Shown piece after piece: positions 24,585-36,806 of a DNA stretch of 43,190 nt. Source of the DNA: an uncultured Turicimonas sp. (GTDB taxonomy: Bacteria > Pseudomonadota > Gammaproteobacteria > Burkholderiales > Burkholderiaceae_F); the NCBI GenBank assembly GCA_947854175.1, contig CANTYJ010000092.1, forward strand, positions 1-43,190, read 5' to 3'. The notes under the pieces were generated by a model. That model searched no databases, was not told the origin of the DNA, and saw nothing but the letters and a program-made list of their open reading frames with translations. A program made the position numbers and the translations under genes. Within the stretch, counting starts at the first letter, position 1. Every line of letters begins with the position of its first letter.

Positions 24585-25100
24585 ATGAAAAATAATCCAA
24601 AGCCCCTGTCCTTCTACCTTCTGACGTTTCTCAGGATAAGTTTAATATGCACGTTCTGTGTCTTATTAAACGGCTGTTCTATTTTCAGTTCCTCAAAAAT
24701 CTCCGGTTATGCTCCCGTCCAGTACGACGGATCACCTGCCTCAAAGGTCTTAAAAACTGCTATGTCTCAGGTGGGAAAAAAATATTCTTATGGGAAGGCA
24801 ACTCCTTCTGAAGGATTTGATTGTTCCGGGTTGATTTACTGGTCTTATAAACGACATGGGATAACCCTTCCAAGACACACCTCACATCAGGCAAAAGCCG
24901 GTACGAAAGTTAGTCGTTGGAAAGCCAGACAGGGAGATATCGTTGTTTTTAAAATCGGACGCCGGTTACATACCGGTTTACTCGCTGATAAGGGCCGCTT
25001 TCTTCATGCCCCCTCTTCAGGAGGTAGAGTCCGCTTGGAGCCGTTGAATAATCCTTACTGGAAGCCGAAGATTATTGGATATCGGCGTATTATTAACTAA
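24585..25100 (+). CDS. NlpC/P60 cell-wall hydrolase lipoprotein
   Basis: 171-residue outer-membrane-type lipoprotein. A signal peptide ends in the lipobox LLNGC, making C31 the lipidated residue. The catalytic triad is C80 in FDCSG, H129 in RRLHTG and H141 in FLHAPS, the usual NlpC/P60 order. Such enzymes cut peptidoglycan stems, typically the gamma-D-Glu to meso-DAP bond (Spr/MepS and NlpC of E. coli). I use ATG 24585 instead of an upstream TTG at 24570 because the signal peptide begins there. The gene is followed by ilvD after 70 bases, with no terminator seen between. Confidence 0.92.
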   Translation: MKNNPKPLSFYLLTFLRISLICTFCVLLNGCSIFSSSKISGYAPVQYDGSPASKVLKTAMSQVGKKYSYGKATPSEGFDCSGLIYWSYKRHGITLPRHTSHQAKAGTKVSRWKARQGDIVVFKIGRRLHTGLLADKGRFLHAPSSGGRVRLEPLNNPYWKPKIIGYRRIIN

Positions 25101-25170
25101 AAGCAATTCACAGAAATCTGTTTTATATTTTTTAAAATTTTCCACATTATTACCTTGAACAAGGATTGAC

Positions 25171-26829
25171 ATGAGAAGTGATAAAATAAAAAAAGGCCCT
25201 GAGGCCGCACCTCACCGTTCATTGCTTTACGCATTGGGACTGACTGATGAAGAACTTAAAAAGCCTTTAATCGGCGTTGTCAGTTCAAAAAATGATATCG
25301 TTCCAGGTCACATGAATCTGGATAAAATCGTAGATGCCGTTAAACAAGGCGTTGCTCTTGCCGGCGGCGTTCCTATTGTGTTCCCGGCGATCGCTGTTTG
25401 TGATGGTATTGCCATGGGGCACGAAGGTATGAAATATTCTTTAGTCAGCCGTGAATTAATTGCTGACAGTACTGAAGCAATGACAATTGCTCATGCCTTA
25501 GACGCTTTAGTCATGGTTCCGAACTGTGACAAAAACGTCCCTGGCCTGTTGATGGCCGCCGCCCGTCTGAATATTCCAACTATCTTTGTTTCAGGGGGTG
25601 CAATGAGCGCCGGTACCATCGGTAAGAAAAAGCTATCTTTAGTTTCCGCTTTTGAAGGAGTTGCTGCTTACAAGACAGATAAAATTTCTGAGGAGCAGCT
25701 CAAGGAAATTGAACATAAAGCCTGCCCGACTTGCGGTTCCTGCTCCGGTATGTTCACAGCCAACTCAATGAACTGCTTAACAGAAGTGCTGGGAATGGCT
25801 TTGCCCGGCAATGGAACCATCCCGGCTGTTTTAAGCGCCAGAATTCGTTTGGCCAAAGAAACCGGTATGAAAATTGTTGAACTTCTTGAAAAGAATATCC
25901 TTCCGCGCGACATTATGAAAGAAGATGCTTTCATGAACGCTATGACCATGGATATGGCTTTGGGCTGTTCAACAAATTCCATGCTCCATCTGCCGGCAAT
26001 TGCACATGAATGTGGAATTAAGCTCGACATGCATTTGGCCAATGAAATTTCAGAAAGAACTCCGAACTTATGTCATTTATCTCCGGTTGGCTCTCACTTC
26101 ATTGAAGAATTGAATGAAGCTGGCGGTATTCCGGCGGTAATGAAAGAGATCGCTAAAAAAGGACTCTTAAAGACAGACCTGATGACCGTCACCGGAAAAA
26201 TAGTCGCTGAAAACATCAAAGACGCTGAAATTAAGGATCCGGAAATTATTCGCTCTATTGATAATCCTTATAGCGAAACCGGTGGTATTGCCGCCCTCTT
26301 CGGTAATCTGGCTCCTGACGGCTGTGTTGTCAAGCGTGCTGCAGTTGCCCCTGAAATGCTTGTTCATAAAGGACCCGCAAGAGTCTTTGACAGTGAAGAA
26401 GATGCTATCAAAGCGATTTGGGATAGAAAGATTCAGCCGGGTGATGTCGTTGTGATTCGCTATGAAGGTCCTAAAGGTGGTCCCGGTATGCGTGAAATGC
26501 TTTCTCCGACTTCAGCTATCATCGGAAGCGGTTTGGGCTCTTCTGTAGCTCTGATTACTGACGGACGCTTCTCCGGTGCAACCCGTGGTGCAGCTATTGG
26601 TCACGTTTCTCCGGAAGCCGCTGTCGGTGGCCCGATTGGCTTACTTGAGGAAGGAGATATTATTTCTATCAATATCCCAGAACATATGATTGAAGTTGAA
26701 CTCACTGACGAACAATTGGAAGAAAGACGTTCGAAGTGGAAACCCAGACAGCCTAAGATTACTTCCGGCTACTTATCCAGATACGCCAAGCTGGTAAGTT
26801 CCGGAACTTCAGGAGCGGTTCTTTCTTAA
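25171..26829 (+). CDS. ilvD: Dihydroxy-acid dehydratase
   Basis: 552-residue IlvD/Edd-family dehydratase making the 2-keto acids for isoleucine and valine. The iron-sulfur and metal residues are in place: D78 in [12 protein letters not shown]119-D120-K121 in [10 protein letters not shown] (the Lys is carbamylated in characterised members), and C191 in [15 protein letters not shown]. The C-terminal region carries [11 protein letters not shown] and [22 protein letters not shown] precedes ATG 25171. There are no other ilv genes nearby, so it stands alone. It ends in a strong hairpin at 26838-26859. The sequence resembles the shorter type of about 550-560 residues, not the 616-residue E. coli type. 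Confidence 0.96.
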   Translation: MRSDKIKKGPEAAPHRSLLYALGLTDEELKKPLIGVVSSKNDIVPGHMNLDKIVDAVKQGVALAGGVPIVFPAIAVCDGIAMGHEGMKYSLVSRELIADSTEAMTIAHALDALVMVPNCDKNVPGLLMAAARLNIPTIFVSGGAMSAGTIGKKKLSLVSAFEGVAAYKTDKISEEQLKEIEHKACPTCGSCSGMFTANSMNCLTEVLGMALPGNGTIPAVLSARIRLAKETGMKIVELLEKNILPRDIMKEDAFMNAMTMDMALGCSTNSMLHLPAIAHECGIKLDMHLANEISERTPNLCHLSPVGSHFIEELNEAGGIPAVMKEIAKKGLLKTDLMTVTGKIVAENIKDAEIKDPEIIRSIDNPYSETGGIAALFGNLAPDGCVVKRAAVAPEMLVHKGPARVFDSEEDAIKAIWDRKIQPGDVVVIRYEGPKGGPGMREMLSPTSAIIGSGLGSSVALITDGRFSGATRGAAIGHVSPEAAVGGPIGLLEEGDIISINIPEHMIEVELTDEQLEERRSKWKPRQPKITSGYLSRYAKLVSSGTSGAVLS

Positions 26830-26837
26830 CTTAAATC

Positions 26838-26859
26838 AGAGGCGGGTTCTCCCGCCTCT
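26838..26859 (+). terminator. Hairpin after ilvD
   Basis: AGAGGCGGG (26838-26846) pairs perfectly with CCCGCCTCT (26851-26859) around TTCT. No T-run follows directly. Confidence 0.7.
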
Positions 26860-26894
26860 AAAACTATAAATAATATTTTTTTAATCCCAAGACT

Positions 26895-27713
26895 ATGCCT
26901 ACCTTTACTTGTAACGAAGATAAATGCACCGGATGCGGCACATGTGTTTTCGTTTGTCCTAAACATTTAATCACTCTCGAAGATCGTCGTCCTGTAATGG
27001 AAGAAGAAAATTCAGAACAATGCACCTCCTGCGGACAATGTGTTGCTTACTGTCCCGAAGGTGCCGCTCAACAGTCTATTTCTGAAGGGCAGAATCTTGA
27101 ACCTGCCCTTGCCTACAACGTCCGCAATATCCAGATTATTGACGGAGCATTAAAATCAAGACGTTCTTACCGGAACTTCGCTAAACGACCCGTATCAAAG
27201 GTTTTGCTAAATCAAATCCTTGAAGTAGCAAACTTGGCACCTTCCGGCCGAAACGCCCGCTTTTTAAGATGGATCGTCCTTGAAAATTCCTCGAAGGTTA
27301 CCGGTTTTATAACACTAGCCAGGAATTGGTTAAACGAGATTTCCTCGACAGAAAATGATTTTACGAGACGCTACTCTGTCGGAGACATGCTCGAGAAGTT
27401 AAACAAAGGTAAAGATCTCTTCTTTTGTGGGGCTCCGGGTGCTGTATTTATTGTCGGAGATAAAAATCAGCGTTGGGGTGAAATTGATTCAGCAATTGCA
27501 GGAACTTATTTCAATTTGGCCGCCGAAGCCAGAAATATTGGTTGCTGTTTTGCAGGAAGAGCAACCAATATCGCTCAAGCCTGTCCGGAAATCAGGGATT
27601 ATCTGGGTGTAAAAGAAAATGAGGAAGTCTATATCGGTTTGTTCTTCGGACATAAAACCGTTCAGTCCCACTATGTTCCGGGACGCGGACCGGTTCCGGT
27701 CACATTCTTATAA
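26895..27713 (+). CDS. Ferredoxin-nitroreductase fusion protein
   Basis: 272 residues: an N-terminal bacterial-type ferredoxin domain with two cysteine sets, C11-C14-C17-C21 and C43-C46-C49-C53, followed by an FMN nitroreductase domain from about residue 85 (SRRSYRNFAKRPV, then LAPSGRNAR, GEIDSAIAGTYFNLAA, and GHKTVQSHYVPGR at the end). Such fusions are common in anaerobes and pass electrons from ferredoxin clusters to flavin. The natural acceptor is unknown. No classic ribosome site is seen before ATG 26895, and the gene has its own 3' terminator. It is probably a separate unit from ilvD. Confidence 0.9.
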   Translation: MPTFTCNEDKCTGCGTCVFVCPKHLITLEDRRPVMEEENSEQCTSCGQCVAYCPEGAAQQSISEGQNLEPALAYNVRNIQIIDGALKSRRSYRNFAKRPVSKVLLNQILEVANLAPSGRNARFLRWIVLENSSKVTGFITLARNWLNEISSTENDFTRRYSVGDMLEKLNKGKDLFFCGAPGAVFIVGDKNQRWGEIDSAIAGTYFNLAAEARNIGCCFAGRATNIAQACPEIRDYLGVKENEEVYIGLFFGHKTVQSHYVPGRGPVPVTFL

Positions 27714-27728
27714 TCAGTTGCCTTAAGA

Positions 27729-27756
27729 ACAAAAGATCCTAAATCGGATCTTTTGT
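27729..27756. terminator. Bidirectional terminator
   Basis: ACAAAAGATCC (27729-27739) pairs perfectly with GGATCTTTTGT (27746-27756). T-rich ends on both strands fit a shared terminator for the nitroreductase gene and the convergent asparaginase gene. Confidence 0.85.
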
Positions 27757-27777
27757 TTTAAAGAATAATTCTAGAAA

Positions 27778-28779
27778 TTAATAGGTCTCAAAAATTCTCT
27801 TGATTTCAGAAACCTTTTTGGATTTGGTTAGAGCAAGTTGCAGAAGGATCCTGGCTTTTTGAGGATTTAGTGAACCGGCATTAATAAATCCGGCTTGAGT
27901 CCATGCTTCTGCTGAGTCCACCACTAACCCGCTTCCGGTACGGCTGGAACGAATCACCGGTATTTCTTTTTCTGTTGCTCTCAAAAGTCCGGGGAATGCA
28001 TTTTTATGAATGCTTCCGTTTCCAAATCCTGCGTAAACTATACCGGACGTACCGCTTTCAATTGCTGCATCAATTAGGGTGGAATCTTGATCTGCATGGG
28101 CATAAATAATATCGACTCGTGGAAGACTCTTAATGTCTTCAATAGAGAATTCGGTATCAATCGTATGAGGTTTAACCGACTTCTTAAAGAAGTAAGGAAC
28201 TCCGCCGGAGACTGTTCCCAAAGCACCAAAAATTCTGGATTGGAAAGTATCTACATTGGATGTGTTTGTTTTGGTAACGTCTCTTAATCCGTTGATTTCG
28301 TCATTCATCACAACAACAACGCCGGCACCTCTTGCCTGTTCGCAAGTTGTAACTTTAACCGCTTCAATGATGTTCATCGGGCCGTCAGCACTGATGGCAG
28401 TGCACGGTCTCATTGAACCGACGAGCACGACCGGTTTCTGTGTTTTGAGTACCAGATTTAAAAGAAAACCCGTTTCTTCCAAAGTATCAGTGCCATGAGT
28501 GATAACAACGCCGTCAATCAAAGGATCATTTAAATAAAATTGAGTTCTTTCAGCAAGCTTGAGCCAAATGTCATTGGTCATATCCTCGCTACCAATGTTA
28601 CTGACTTGATCTGTGACAATATGAGCGATGTCTTTGAGTACAGGAACTGAGGTCAAAATATCAGCAATAGAGGCGGATCCCGGTACATAACCCGTGGTAT
28701 CTGACTCATCGGAAGATCGTCCTGCGATGGTCCCGCCAGTGGCCAAAATGGCAATTTTTTTCTTAGGTTCTTGGTTCAA
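27778..28779 (-). CDS. L-asparaginase, type II sequence without signal peptide
   Basis: About 333 residues from the TTG at 28779 (MNQEPKKKIAILATGGTIAG). The nucleophile Thr is T14 in LATGGTIAG, and the second catalytic region HGTDTLEET contains the Thr-Asp pair. YVPGSASIADIL and VGSMRPCTAISADGPMN follow. These are type II features, but no signal peptide or lipobox is present, so the enzyme should be cytoplasmic. I chose TTG 28779 because GGAG lies six bases upstream and 13 bases separate it from the stop of the gene before. The longer ATG 28821 start overlaps that gene by 29 bases. It hydrolyses Asn to Asp. Gene name ansA or ansB is left open. Confidence 0.93.
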   Translation of the reverse strand: MNQEPKKKIAILATGGTIAGRSSDESDTTGYVPGSASIADILTSVPVLKDIAHIVTDQVSNIGSEDMTNDIWLKLAERTQFYLNDPLIDGVVITHGTDTLEETGFLLNLVLKTQKPVVLVGSMRPCTAISADGPMNIIEAVKVTTCEQARGAGVVVVMNDEINGLRDVTKTNTSNVDTFQSRIFGALGTVSGGVPYFFKKSVKPHTIDTEFSIEDIKSLPRVDIIYAHADQDSTLIDAAIESGTSGIVYAGFGNGSIHKNAFPGLLRATEKEIPVIRSSRTGSGLVVDSAEAWTQAGFINAGSLNPQKARILLQLALTKSKKVSEIKRIFETY

Positions 28780-28792
28780 AATAAGCTCCGGT

Positions 28793-30328
28793 TTATAAAT
28801 AAAAGATAGATTCAATTTCATGAGCGGGTAATTTTTTGTTAAGACGCTCTAGAAAATCTTTTTTTTCAGGACAAGCTAAAGCAATTGCTTTTTTTAGATT
28901 TGTACAGCGTTTCTTATATTTTCCACCACGGGCCTCAATCCATTGTAGCGTTTTGATTATGTTTTGGTAGCCACTTTCTGATGCTGTATTTTTGACGTGT
29001 GTAATAACACATGATTTGAATGCTTCCGGTACATAGCCAGGGTTGTAATCCGAGAGATACTCGTCAATGGTGTCGAAAATTACGAACAAATGCAATAATA
29101 GATATTCAAAAGCAGTTTTCTTAAAAATTTCGCATTCTTTTATTATTTCTTTGTAAGCTCCTCTTTCCATCATTTCCCACATTTTAACCGTGATATCACA
29201 GTCTTTCTGTGCGCTTGAAAGCTCTAAAAAGCTAGTCCAGTCTCTAAAGTCATTATGAACCTGTAACCACTCCATTTCTTGAGGAAACATAAAAGTACCG
29301 TTCCAAACCTGCCGTTCAATTTCTTTTTTTGCTTCTTTGAACCGATTGTTTTGCATCAAGAATTTAAGATAATGTTTTTTGAAATAAAAGTTATCTTGAA
29401 GATACTTAAAGAAAAGTTTATAGAGTTTGAATGCTAAGTCTTGTCGATCAAACTTTAGCAATAAATTGATAGCGCCATATAACTTAAAATGCTTTTCTTT
29501 ATTTTTTATTTTGTTTCTGAAAAGAGAGATAATTCCTTCCGGATTGATATCAAATGAACATAAAATTTCCAATTCTCGAAATATGTCGGCCCTCTCATCC
29601 AGAGGATCACTATTCTTTAAGAAAGCCTGAACTGCTTTTAACTGTCTCTTTCTGCTCGAAATTTCGTAGTAGACGTCAAACCATTCAGGTATAAAAGTAC
29701 CTTCTTTTGTTACTTCCTCACAGTGCGCTTCGATTATTTCTCTGTGTCCCGGTGAGTCTTTGAGGTATAACAGGAAAAGCTTGAGAATGCCGTTATCGGT
29801 AGTAACGTCCAAGTCAACATTCCAGCCACCCTCTTTTAATGTTTCAACAGCAGTTATGCAAATTTGCATTCCGCCGTTTAGAACGAACTCCAAGAGTTCA
29901 GGCTCCTTTTTCCTTTGAAACTCCTCTGCTTTCTTCTTCATAAACTTCAGAAGATTGGGGAATTTAATGTAATAAGTTTTTTTAGTGTTAGATTTAGGAA
30001 GCTTTCTTATGAAGACAGCAAGATCTTTGTCAATGGCTTGTTTTAGTTCTCTACTGATTCCTGTAAATAGAGGATTTTCTTCGGTAGCATCGTCGTCATA
30101 ATCGAGCTCATCAAAGATATCGAGAATTTCGTTATGTAATTCATCAGATACTTTTGCTAATTCATTCAGGTAGGTTCTTAGCTTTTTTTCTTCACCGGCA
30201 AGATGTTTGTGCGAGAGTGACTCATAGATTTTCTCCTCAAAATGTGGTGTTGTATTGAGATCTGCATATTTGAGTAGCAATTCACATACAATTTCCAGGG
30301 GAAAAGCTGATATTTTTCCGCTTAGCAT
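28793..30328 (-). CDS. Hypothetical helical repeat protein
   Basis: 511 residues, almost entirely alpha-helical and highly charged, with no signal peptide or membrane segment. From about residue 230 on, units of 34-40 residues with helix-turn-helix pattern (LKAVQAFLKNSDP, FKLYGAINLLLKFDRQDLAF, FKEAKKEIERQVWNG) suggest TPR-like or HEAT-like repeats, so it may be a scaffold or adaptor. I cannot name a family. ATG 30328 has GAGAGG upstream. The asparaginase follows 13 bases after its stop, so the two form an operon, but a functional link is only a guess. The composition is typical of the window, so no sign of recent transfer. Confidence 0.75.
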   Translation of the reverse strand: MLSGKISAFPLEIVCELLLKYADLNTTPHFEEKIYESLSHKHLAGEEKKLRTYLNELAKVSDELHNEILDIFDELDYDDDATEENPLFTGISRELKQAIDKDLAVFIRKLPKSNTKKTYYIKFPNLLKFMKKKAEEFQRKKEPELLEFVLNGGMQICITAVETLKEGGWNVDLDVTTDNGILKLFLLYLKDSPGHREIIEAHCEEVTKEGTFIPEWFDVYYEISSRKRQLKAVQAFLKNSDPLDERADIFRELEILCSFDINPEGIISLFRNKIKNKEKHFKLYGAINLLLKFDRQDLAFKLYKLFFKYLQDNFYFKKHYLKFLMQNNRFKEAKKEIERQVWNGTFMFPQEMEWLQVHNDFRDWTSFLELSSAQKDCDITVKMWEMMERGAYKEIIKECEIFKKTAFEYLLLHLFVIFDTIDEYLSDYNPGYVPEAFKSCVITHVKNTASESGYQNIIKTLQWIEARGGKYKKRCTNLKKAIALACPEKKDFLERLNKKLPAHEIESIFYL

Positions 30329-30403
30329 TAAAAACCTCTCAGAGTTTCGGTGAATTAGAAGGTAGATTTGGAAGTATAGTGTTTAATCCTTAATTTTTCC
30401 TAG

Positions 30404-30434
30404 AAAAAAAGCGCCCTCACGGACGCCTTTTTTC
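30404..30434. terminator. Bidirectional terminator after serS
   Basis: GCGCCC (30411-30416) pairs with GGACGC (30421-30426, one G-U) around TCAC, with seven A's before and TTTTTT after. On the minus strand the hairpin is followed by TTTTTTT, which terminates serS. Confidence 0.8.
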
Positions 30435-30445
30435 TATTCTGTTTT

Positions 30446-33246
<2,801 letters not shown>

Positions 33247-33482
33247 TGTTCGTCGGTTGAAACCTTGTACTTAGTGTATTCAGATTATCAAGAGATGTTT
33301 TTAAATTCAACCTGCTATTAACGTAAATGGGTAAGAATGTAAGCAAGTATTGGAGTTGTAGATGCTCTTTACATTCACTATCATCTCTAATATTTTGATA
33401 AACCTAATTCTTTTTTGTTCCGTTAAGATAAACTCAGTTGAAGAGAGAACCTCCTCAATTTCCTCCTATCAGATAAGATTAA

Positions 33483-33509
33483 GGGTTCAAGCCGGAGAAA
33501 CTTGAACCC
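33483..33509. terminator. Hairpin between gltS and rarA
   Basis: GGGTTCAAG (33483-33491) pairs perfectly with CTTGAACCC (33501-33509). The T-run CTTTTTT lies on the plus side, while the minus-strand gltS gene reads through it in the other direction (TTAATCTT follows). Confidence 0.75.
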
Positions 33510-33515
33510 TCTTTT

Positions 33516-34748
33516 TTACCAGGTACCCATCCAGGTAATCAGCAACGCATTAATTAAGTCAATCAGGAAGGCACCGACGATACTGACAATCAGCCAAGCT
33601 TTGGGGCTAGTACCATATTTTTCCGCAATAGCCTGCATATTTGCTAAACCATTTGCAGTTGCTCCCATAGAGAACCCGATACCTCCCACACATAACATCG
33701 TGGAGTCATAACTCTTTTTAAATAAAAGGAAGACAAATGCCCACATGAAAGTAACGGTTAGTATTGTCTGACAAGCGAGAATAACAATCAGCGGGAGAGC
33801 AAGATTGACTAACTCATTGAGTTTTAGGCTGTTAATAGCCATTGTGACAAAGAGAACCAAGCTAATGTCTGCTACAGCATTGAGCCCTTTTCCATCGACT
33901 CTGTACTTACCTGTAAAATCTCCCACGTTGCGAATCACAGCGGCTACCATCATCGAGCCAATGTAGGCCGGTAAAGTAATGAACTGATCAAGATAAGAAG
34001 AAACCAGCACACCCAATGCCATACAAATCGTGACAATACTGGTAGCTTTCATGAGTTGTGCTGTCATCGTCGGCTGATGATCAGAGTCAATAACGTCACT
34101 GTCTAGCTCTTCCGGAACTTTAACTTCTGAATCACTCGTATTATGAATGGGGGTATCGACACGGTATTTTCTAATGAGCCAGGAACCGAACGGCGCTCCG
34201 ATCACCAAAGAGCCTACCATTCCGAATGTTGCTGCAGTAATAGCGACAGCAGTTCCTCCAACAATTCCGTAGGTTTGTTCAAAGTATGGTCCGAATGCGG
34301 CAGAAGTTCCCAAGCCACCCATCATAGAGACTGATCCCGCAAGAATTCCGTAATGCATATCCAGCCCCATCATTTCTGCTACACCCATTCCAACCAGATT
34401 TTGAAGAACGGTTAGAACTGTTACAGAGGCAAGAAATCCAATTAGAAGTTTTCCGCCCTGCCCGACAACTTTTAGACCGGCTGATAGACCAATCGTCGTG
34501 AAGAATGCGAGCATTAATAAAGTCTGTAACGAAGAGTCAAAGTTGACCTTTAAGATGCCATTAGCCTGCAAAACCGACAGAACAAAGGCAAAGGACATAC
34601 CTCCGATAACCGGGCTTGGCACTGCAAAGCGTTCAAAAAGGTAAACTCTTTTTCTAACCCAAACACCAAAGTAATACGTCATGATGGCCAAAGCTACTGC
34701 CTGGACCGAAGATACATCAATTGTGAAAAGAGTTTCACCCACGCTCAT
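33516..34748 (-). CDS. gltS: Sodium/glutamate symporter
   Basis: 410-residue inner-membrane secondary transporter of the ESS/GltS family. Two inverted repeats with five helices each are visible; the hallmark GGLGTSAAFGPYFEQTYG (about 144-161) and GGIGFSMGATANGLANMQ (about 359-376) are the two reentrant loops of that family. It imports glutamate with sodium. A hydrophilic central loop with acidic residues (SEVKVPEELDSDVIDSD) separates the halves. GGGAG precedes ATG 34748. The gene is transcribed alone and divergently from the lipoprotein gene at 34923. Confidence 0.94.
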   Translation of the reverse strand: MSVGETLFTIDVSSVQAVALAIMTYYFGVWVRKRVYLFERFAVPSPVIGGMSFAFVLSVLQANGILKVNFDSSLQTLLMLAFFTTIGLSAGLKVVGQGGKLLIGFLASVTVLTVLQNLVGMGVAEMMGLDMHYGILAGSVSMMGGLGTSAAFGPYFEQTYGIVGGTAVAITAATFGMVGSLVIGAPFGSWLIRKYRVDTPIHNTSDSEVKVPEELDSDVIDSDHQPTMTAQLMKATSIVTICMALGVLVSSYLDQFITLPAYIGSMMVAAVIRNVGDFTGKYRVDGKGLNAVADISLVLFVTMAINSLKLNELVNLALPLIVILACQTILTVTFMWAFVFLLFKKSYDSTMLCVGGIGFSMGATANGLANMQAIAEKYGTSPKAWLIVSIVGAFLIDLINALLITWMGTW

Positions 34749-34922
34749 TCTTAACTCCCAGAAGATTAAGATAATTATGACTAAGTAAATTGTTACAAGT
34801 AAAAAGCAGTAAAAGAGGATTTTTTATTATGTATATTGCCTTTAATGGGCAATTGCCTCTGAAGGAAAGAAATGCAAATTTTGTTTGCTTTCTAAAATTA
34901 ATATTCTTTGTGAAGGAACATT

Positions 34923-36155
34923 ATGACTTTAAAGAATAAACTAATTCAGGTTTGTTCCGCGTGTTGGCTCGTAGTTTTTATTTCCGGCTGCGCTCATCAC
35001 GAATTCAGGCAAGCACCGGAAGGCCAAAAATCCTTCGCAGAATATGTAGAGCAGACGCGCCAATGGATTGCAGAAAACCGTCATTTCGCAACAGAAGACC
35101 ATCAGCAGGAAATCAACCGTCATACACCGTTTGAGTTGCGCCCGCCCTATCCGACCGATAAAGGAATTTTATTAATTCATGGACTCGGTGATTCACCATG
35201 GAGTTTCCATGACATCGCTCCGCAACTGGCTGCTCAGGGCTATCTGGTTCGCACGGTTTTGCTGCCAGGACACGGAACAAAACCGGCCGACATGATTGGC
35301 GTAACAGGTCAAGACTGGTACACAGCGGTACAAGAGCAAATTCAATTGCTTAAAAAAGAGGTACCCCACGTTTGGCTGGGCGGATTCTCAACAGGTGGAA
35401 ACATCGCTGTTACCGAGGCTAGCAAAGATAAAGACATTAAAGGAGTTGTGCTTTTCTCTCCTGCCGTAAAAATCCGCACTAAACTGGTTGAGCTGGTTCC
35501 GATTGCCGATGTGTTTATGACATGGCTTATAAAACCTGATGATAAAACTCAGGGTGTAACTCCCTTTAAATACTCAATTGTGCCCATGGATGCTCTCTAT
35601 GCATTTAAGCAAACCATGGATGATGCCGATAAGGCGTTAAGTGAAAATAAATTCGATAAGCCCTCCATTGTAATGTTAAGTGAGAAGGACTCAATCGTTA
35701 ATACTCAGGCTCTGTTGCCTCTTTTTGATAAACAGTACACCAATAAAGACAGCAGAATTATCTGGTACGGAAATAAACCTGCCGGTAAAAAACTATCCGG
35801 GAGAGTCTTGCAAAAAACGGCTTTTCTTCCTGAGCTAAGAATCGAATCATTTTCCCACATGTCCTTACCGTTTTCTCCTAAGAATGAATGGTACGGTAAA
35901 GACGGAAAATACCGATACTGTGTTATTCGCTCACAAAAAGGTTACTACGAACTCTGTGAGAAAGCTCCTGTTGTGTGGTACGGAGCATATGGAACCAAAG
36001 ACGGAGACAAGGTATTTGCAAGGTTAACCTACAATCCTTATTTCTTTGAACAGGCGAAAGAAATTGTGAAAGTTCTAGGCAAAGGTACGCCTTATTACAT
36101 TCCGAATAAAATTTATGAAAAAATCGAGCCGGTCAAAGTTAACAATGGCTCCTAA
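34923..36155 (+). CDS. Alpha/beta-hydrolase lipoprotein
   Basis: 410 residues. A signal peptide ends in the lipobox ISGC, so C23 is probably lipidated. An alpha/beta-hydrolase domain follows, with the oxyanion-region motif IHGLGDSPWSF, GHG at 116-118, and the nucleophile S156 in GFSTGG. The Asp and His partners are D256 (MLSEKDSIVNT) and H312 (ESFSHMSLPFSP). The family (Hydrolase_4/serine aminopeptidase S33 type) includes esterases and monoacylglycerol lipases; the substrate is unknown. The C-terminal 90 residues are an extra domain with CVIRSQKGYYELC, a possible disulfide. AAGGA precedes ATG 34923. It acts in the envelope. Confidence 0.88.
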   Translation: MTLKNKLIQVCSACWLVVFISGCAHHEFRQAPEGQKSFAEYVEQTRQWIAENRHFATEDHQQEINRHTPFELRPPYPTDKGILLIHGLGDSPWSFHDIAPQLAAQGYLVRTVLLPGHGTKPADMIGVTGQDWYTAVQEQIQLLKKEVPHVWLGGFSTGGNIAVTEASKDKDIKGVVLFSPAVKIRTKLVELVPIADVFMTWLIKPDDKTQGVTPFKYSIVPMDALYAFKQTMDDADKALSENKFDKPSIVMLSEKDSIVNTQALLPLFDKQYTNKDSRIIWYGNKPAGKKLSGRVLQKTAFLPELRIESFSHMSLPFSPKNEWYGKDGKYRYCVIRSQKGYYELCEKAPVVWYGAYGTKDGDKVFARLTYNPYFFEQAKEIVKVLGKGTPYYIPNKIYEKIEPVKVNNGS

Positions 36156-36234
36156 CGGGTTATTCGTTATTTAATACTGTTTTAAATCTATTAGGATGTT
36201 TTGTTGAAATTACTGTTTTGTTTGGATTCAAGCA

Positions 36235-36756
36235 ATGAATAAAAAAATATTAGCAGCACTTTTAGGAACAACTTTGCTCGGGTCAGCAGCGTTGCTTAGC
36301 GGATGCTCTGATAATGATGTCGGTAGTGTCTCACTTGGGATTCTGACGTTTAAAGACATCAAAATTAATGCATTTCAGGATAAAGATGTTCCCGGAGTCA
36401 CATGTCACATCGCCAGTATTGACTCTCCGTTGACCTTAAGCGATCCTTCAGACTGTTCCGTCTCGTGCGTTCAGACCGGCGATATCACTCCGGAGATGAT
36501 CGACAGAATCAGAAAAAATAAAGAAGGCGAAGTTGTATTTAAGCAGTCCAAGAGCGTTTTTCTTAAAAGTTTAAAAATTAGAAGAATATTTGATGAAAAA
36601 AATCAGACTCTGATGTATCTGGCTTATACCACCAAGGAATTTAACGGCAGTTTTAAAAACAGCTTGTCGACTATTCCTCTTTGGAAGACAAGTGCCTATA
36701 ATCCTGAGGTTGCTGCGCAAAATGACGGAAAAGAAGAAGTTTTAAGCCTTAAGTAA
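36235..36756 (+). CDS. creA: CreA-family lipoprotein
   Basis: 173-residue protein matching CreA throughout: VGSVSLG near the start, PGVTCHIASID, VSCVQTGDI, GEVVFKQSKSVFLKSL and LMYLAYTTKEFNGSFKNSLS. The family is a periplasmic protein of unknown role in Gram-negatives. Here the signal peptide ends in a lipobox (LLSGC, C24), so it should be a lipoprotein; the E. coli protein has a cleaved signal peptide instead. The two cysteines of the mature region may form a disulfide. It is preceded by a weak ribosome site and lies 79 bases after the hydrolase. Confidence 0.85.
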   Translation: MNKKILAALLGTTLLGSAALLSGCSDNDVGSVSLGILTFKDIKINAFQDKDVPGVTCHIASIDSPLTLSDPSDCSVSCVQTGDITPEMIDRIRKNKEGEVVFKQSKSVFLKSLKIRRIFDEKNQTLMYLAYTTKEFNGSFKNSLSTIPLWKTSAYNPEVAAQNDGKEEVLSLK

Positions 36757-36806
36757 GCAGTACAGTAAATTTAAGAAATCACATTATTTGTTTAAAGGAG
36801 AATCCA

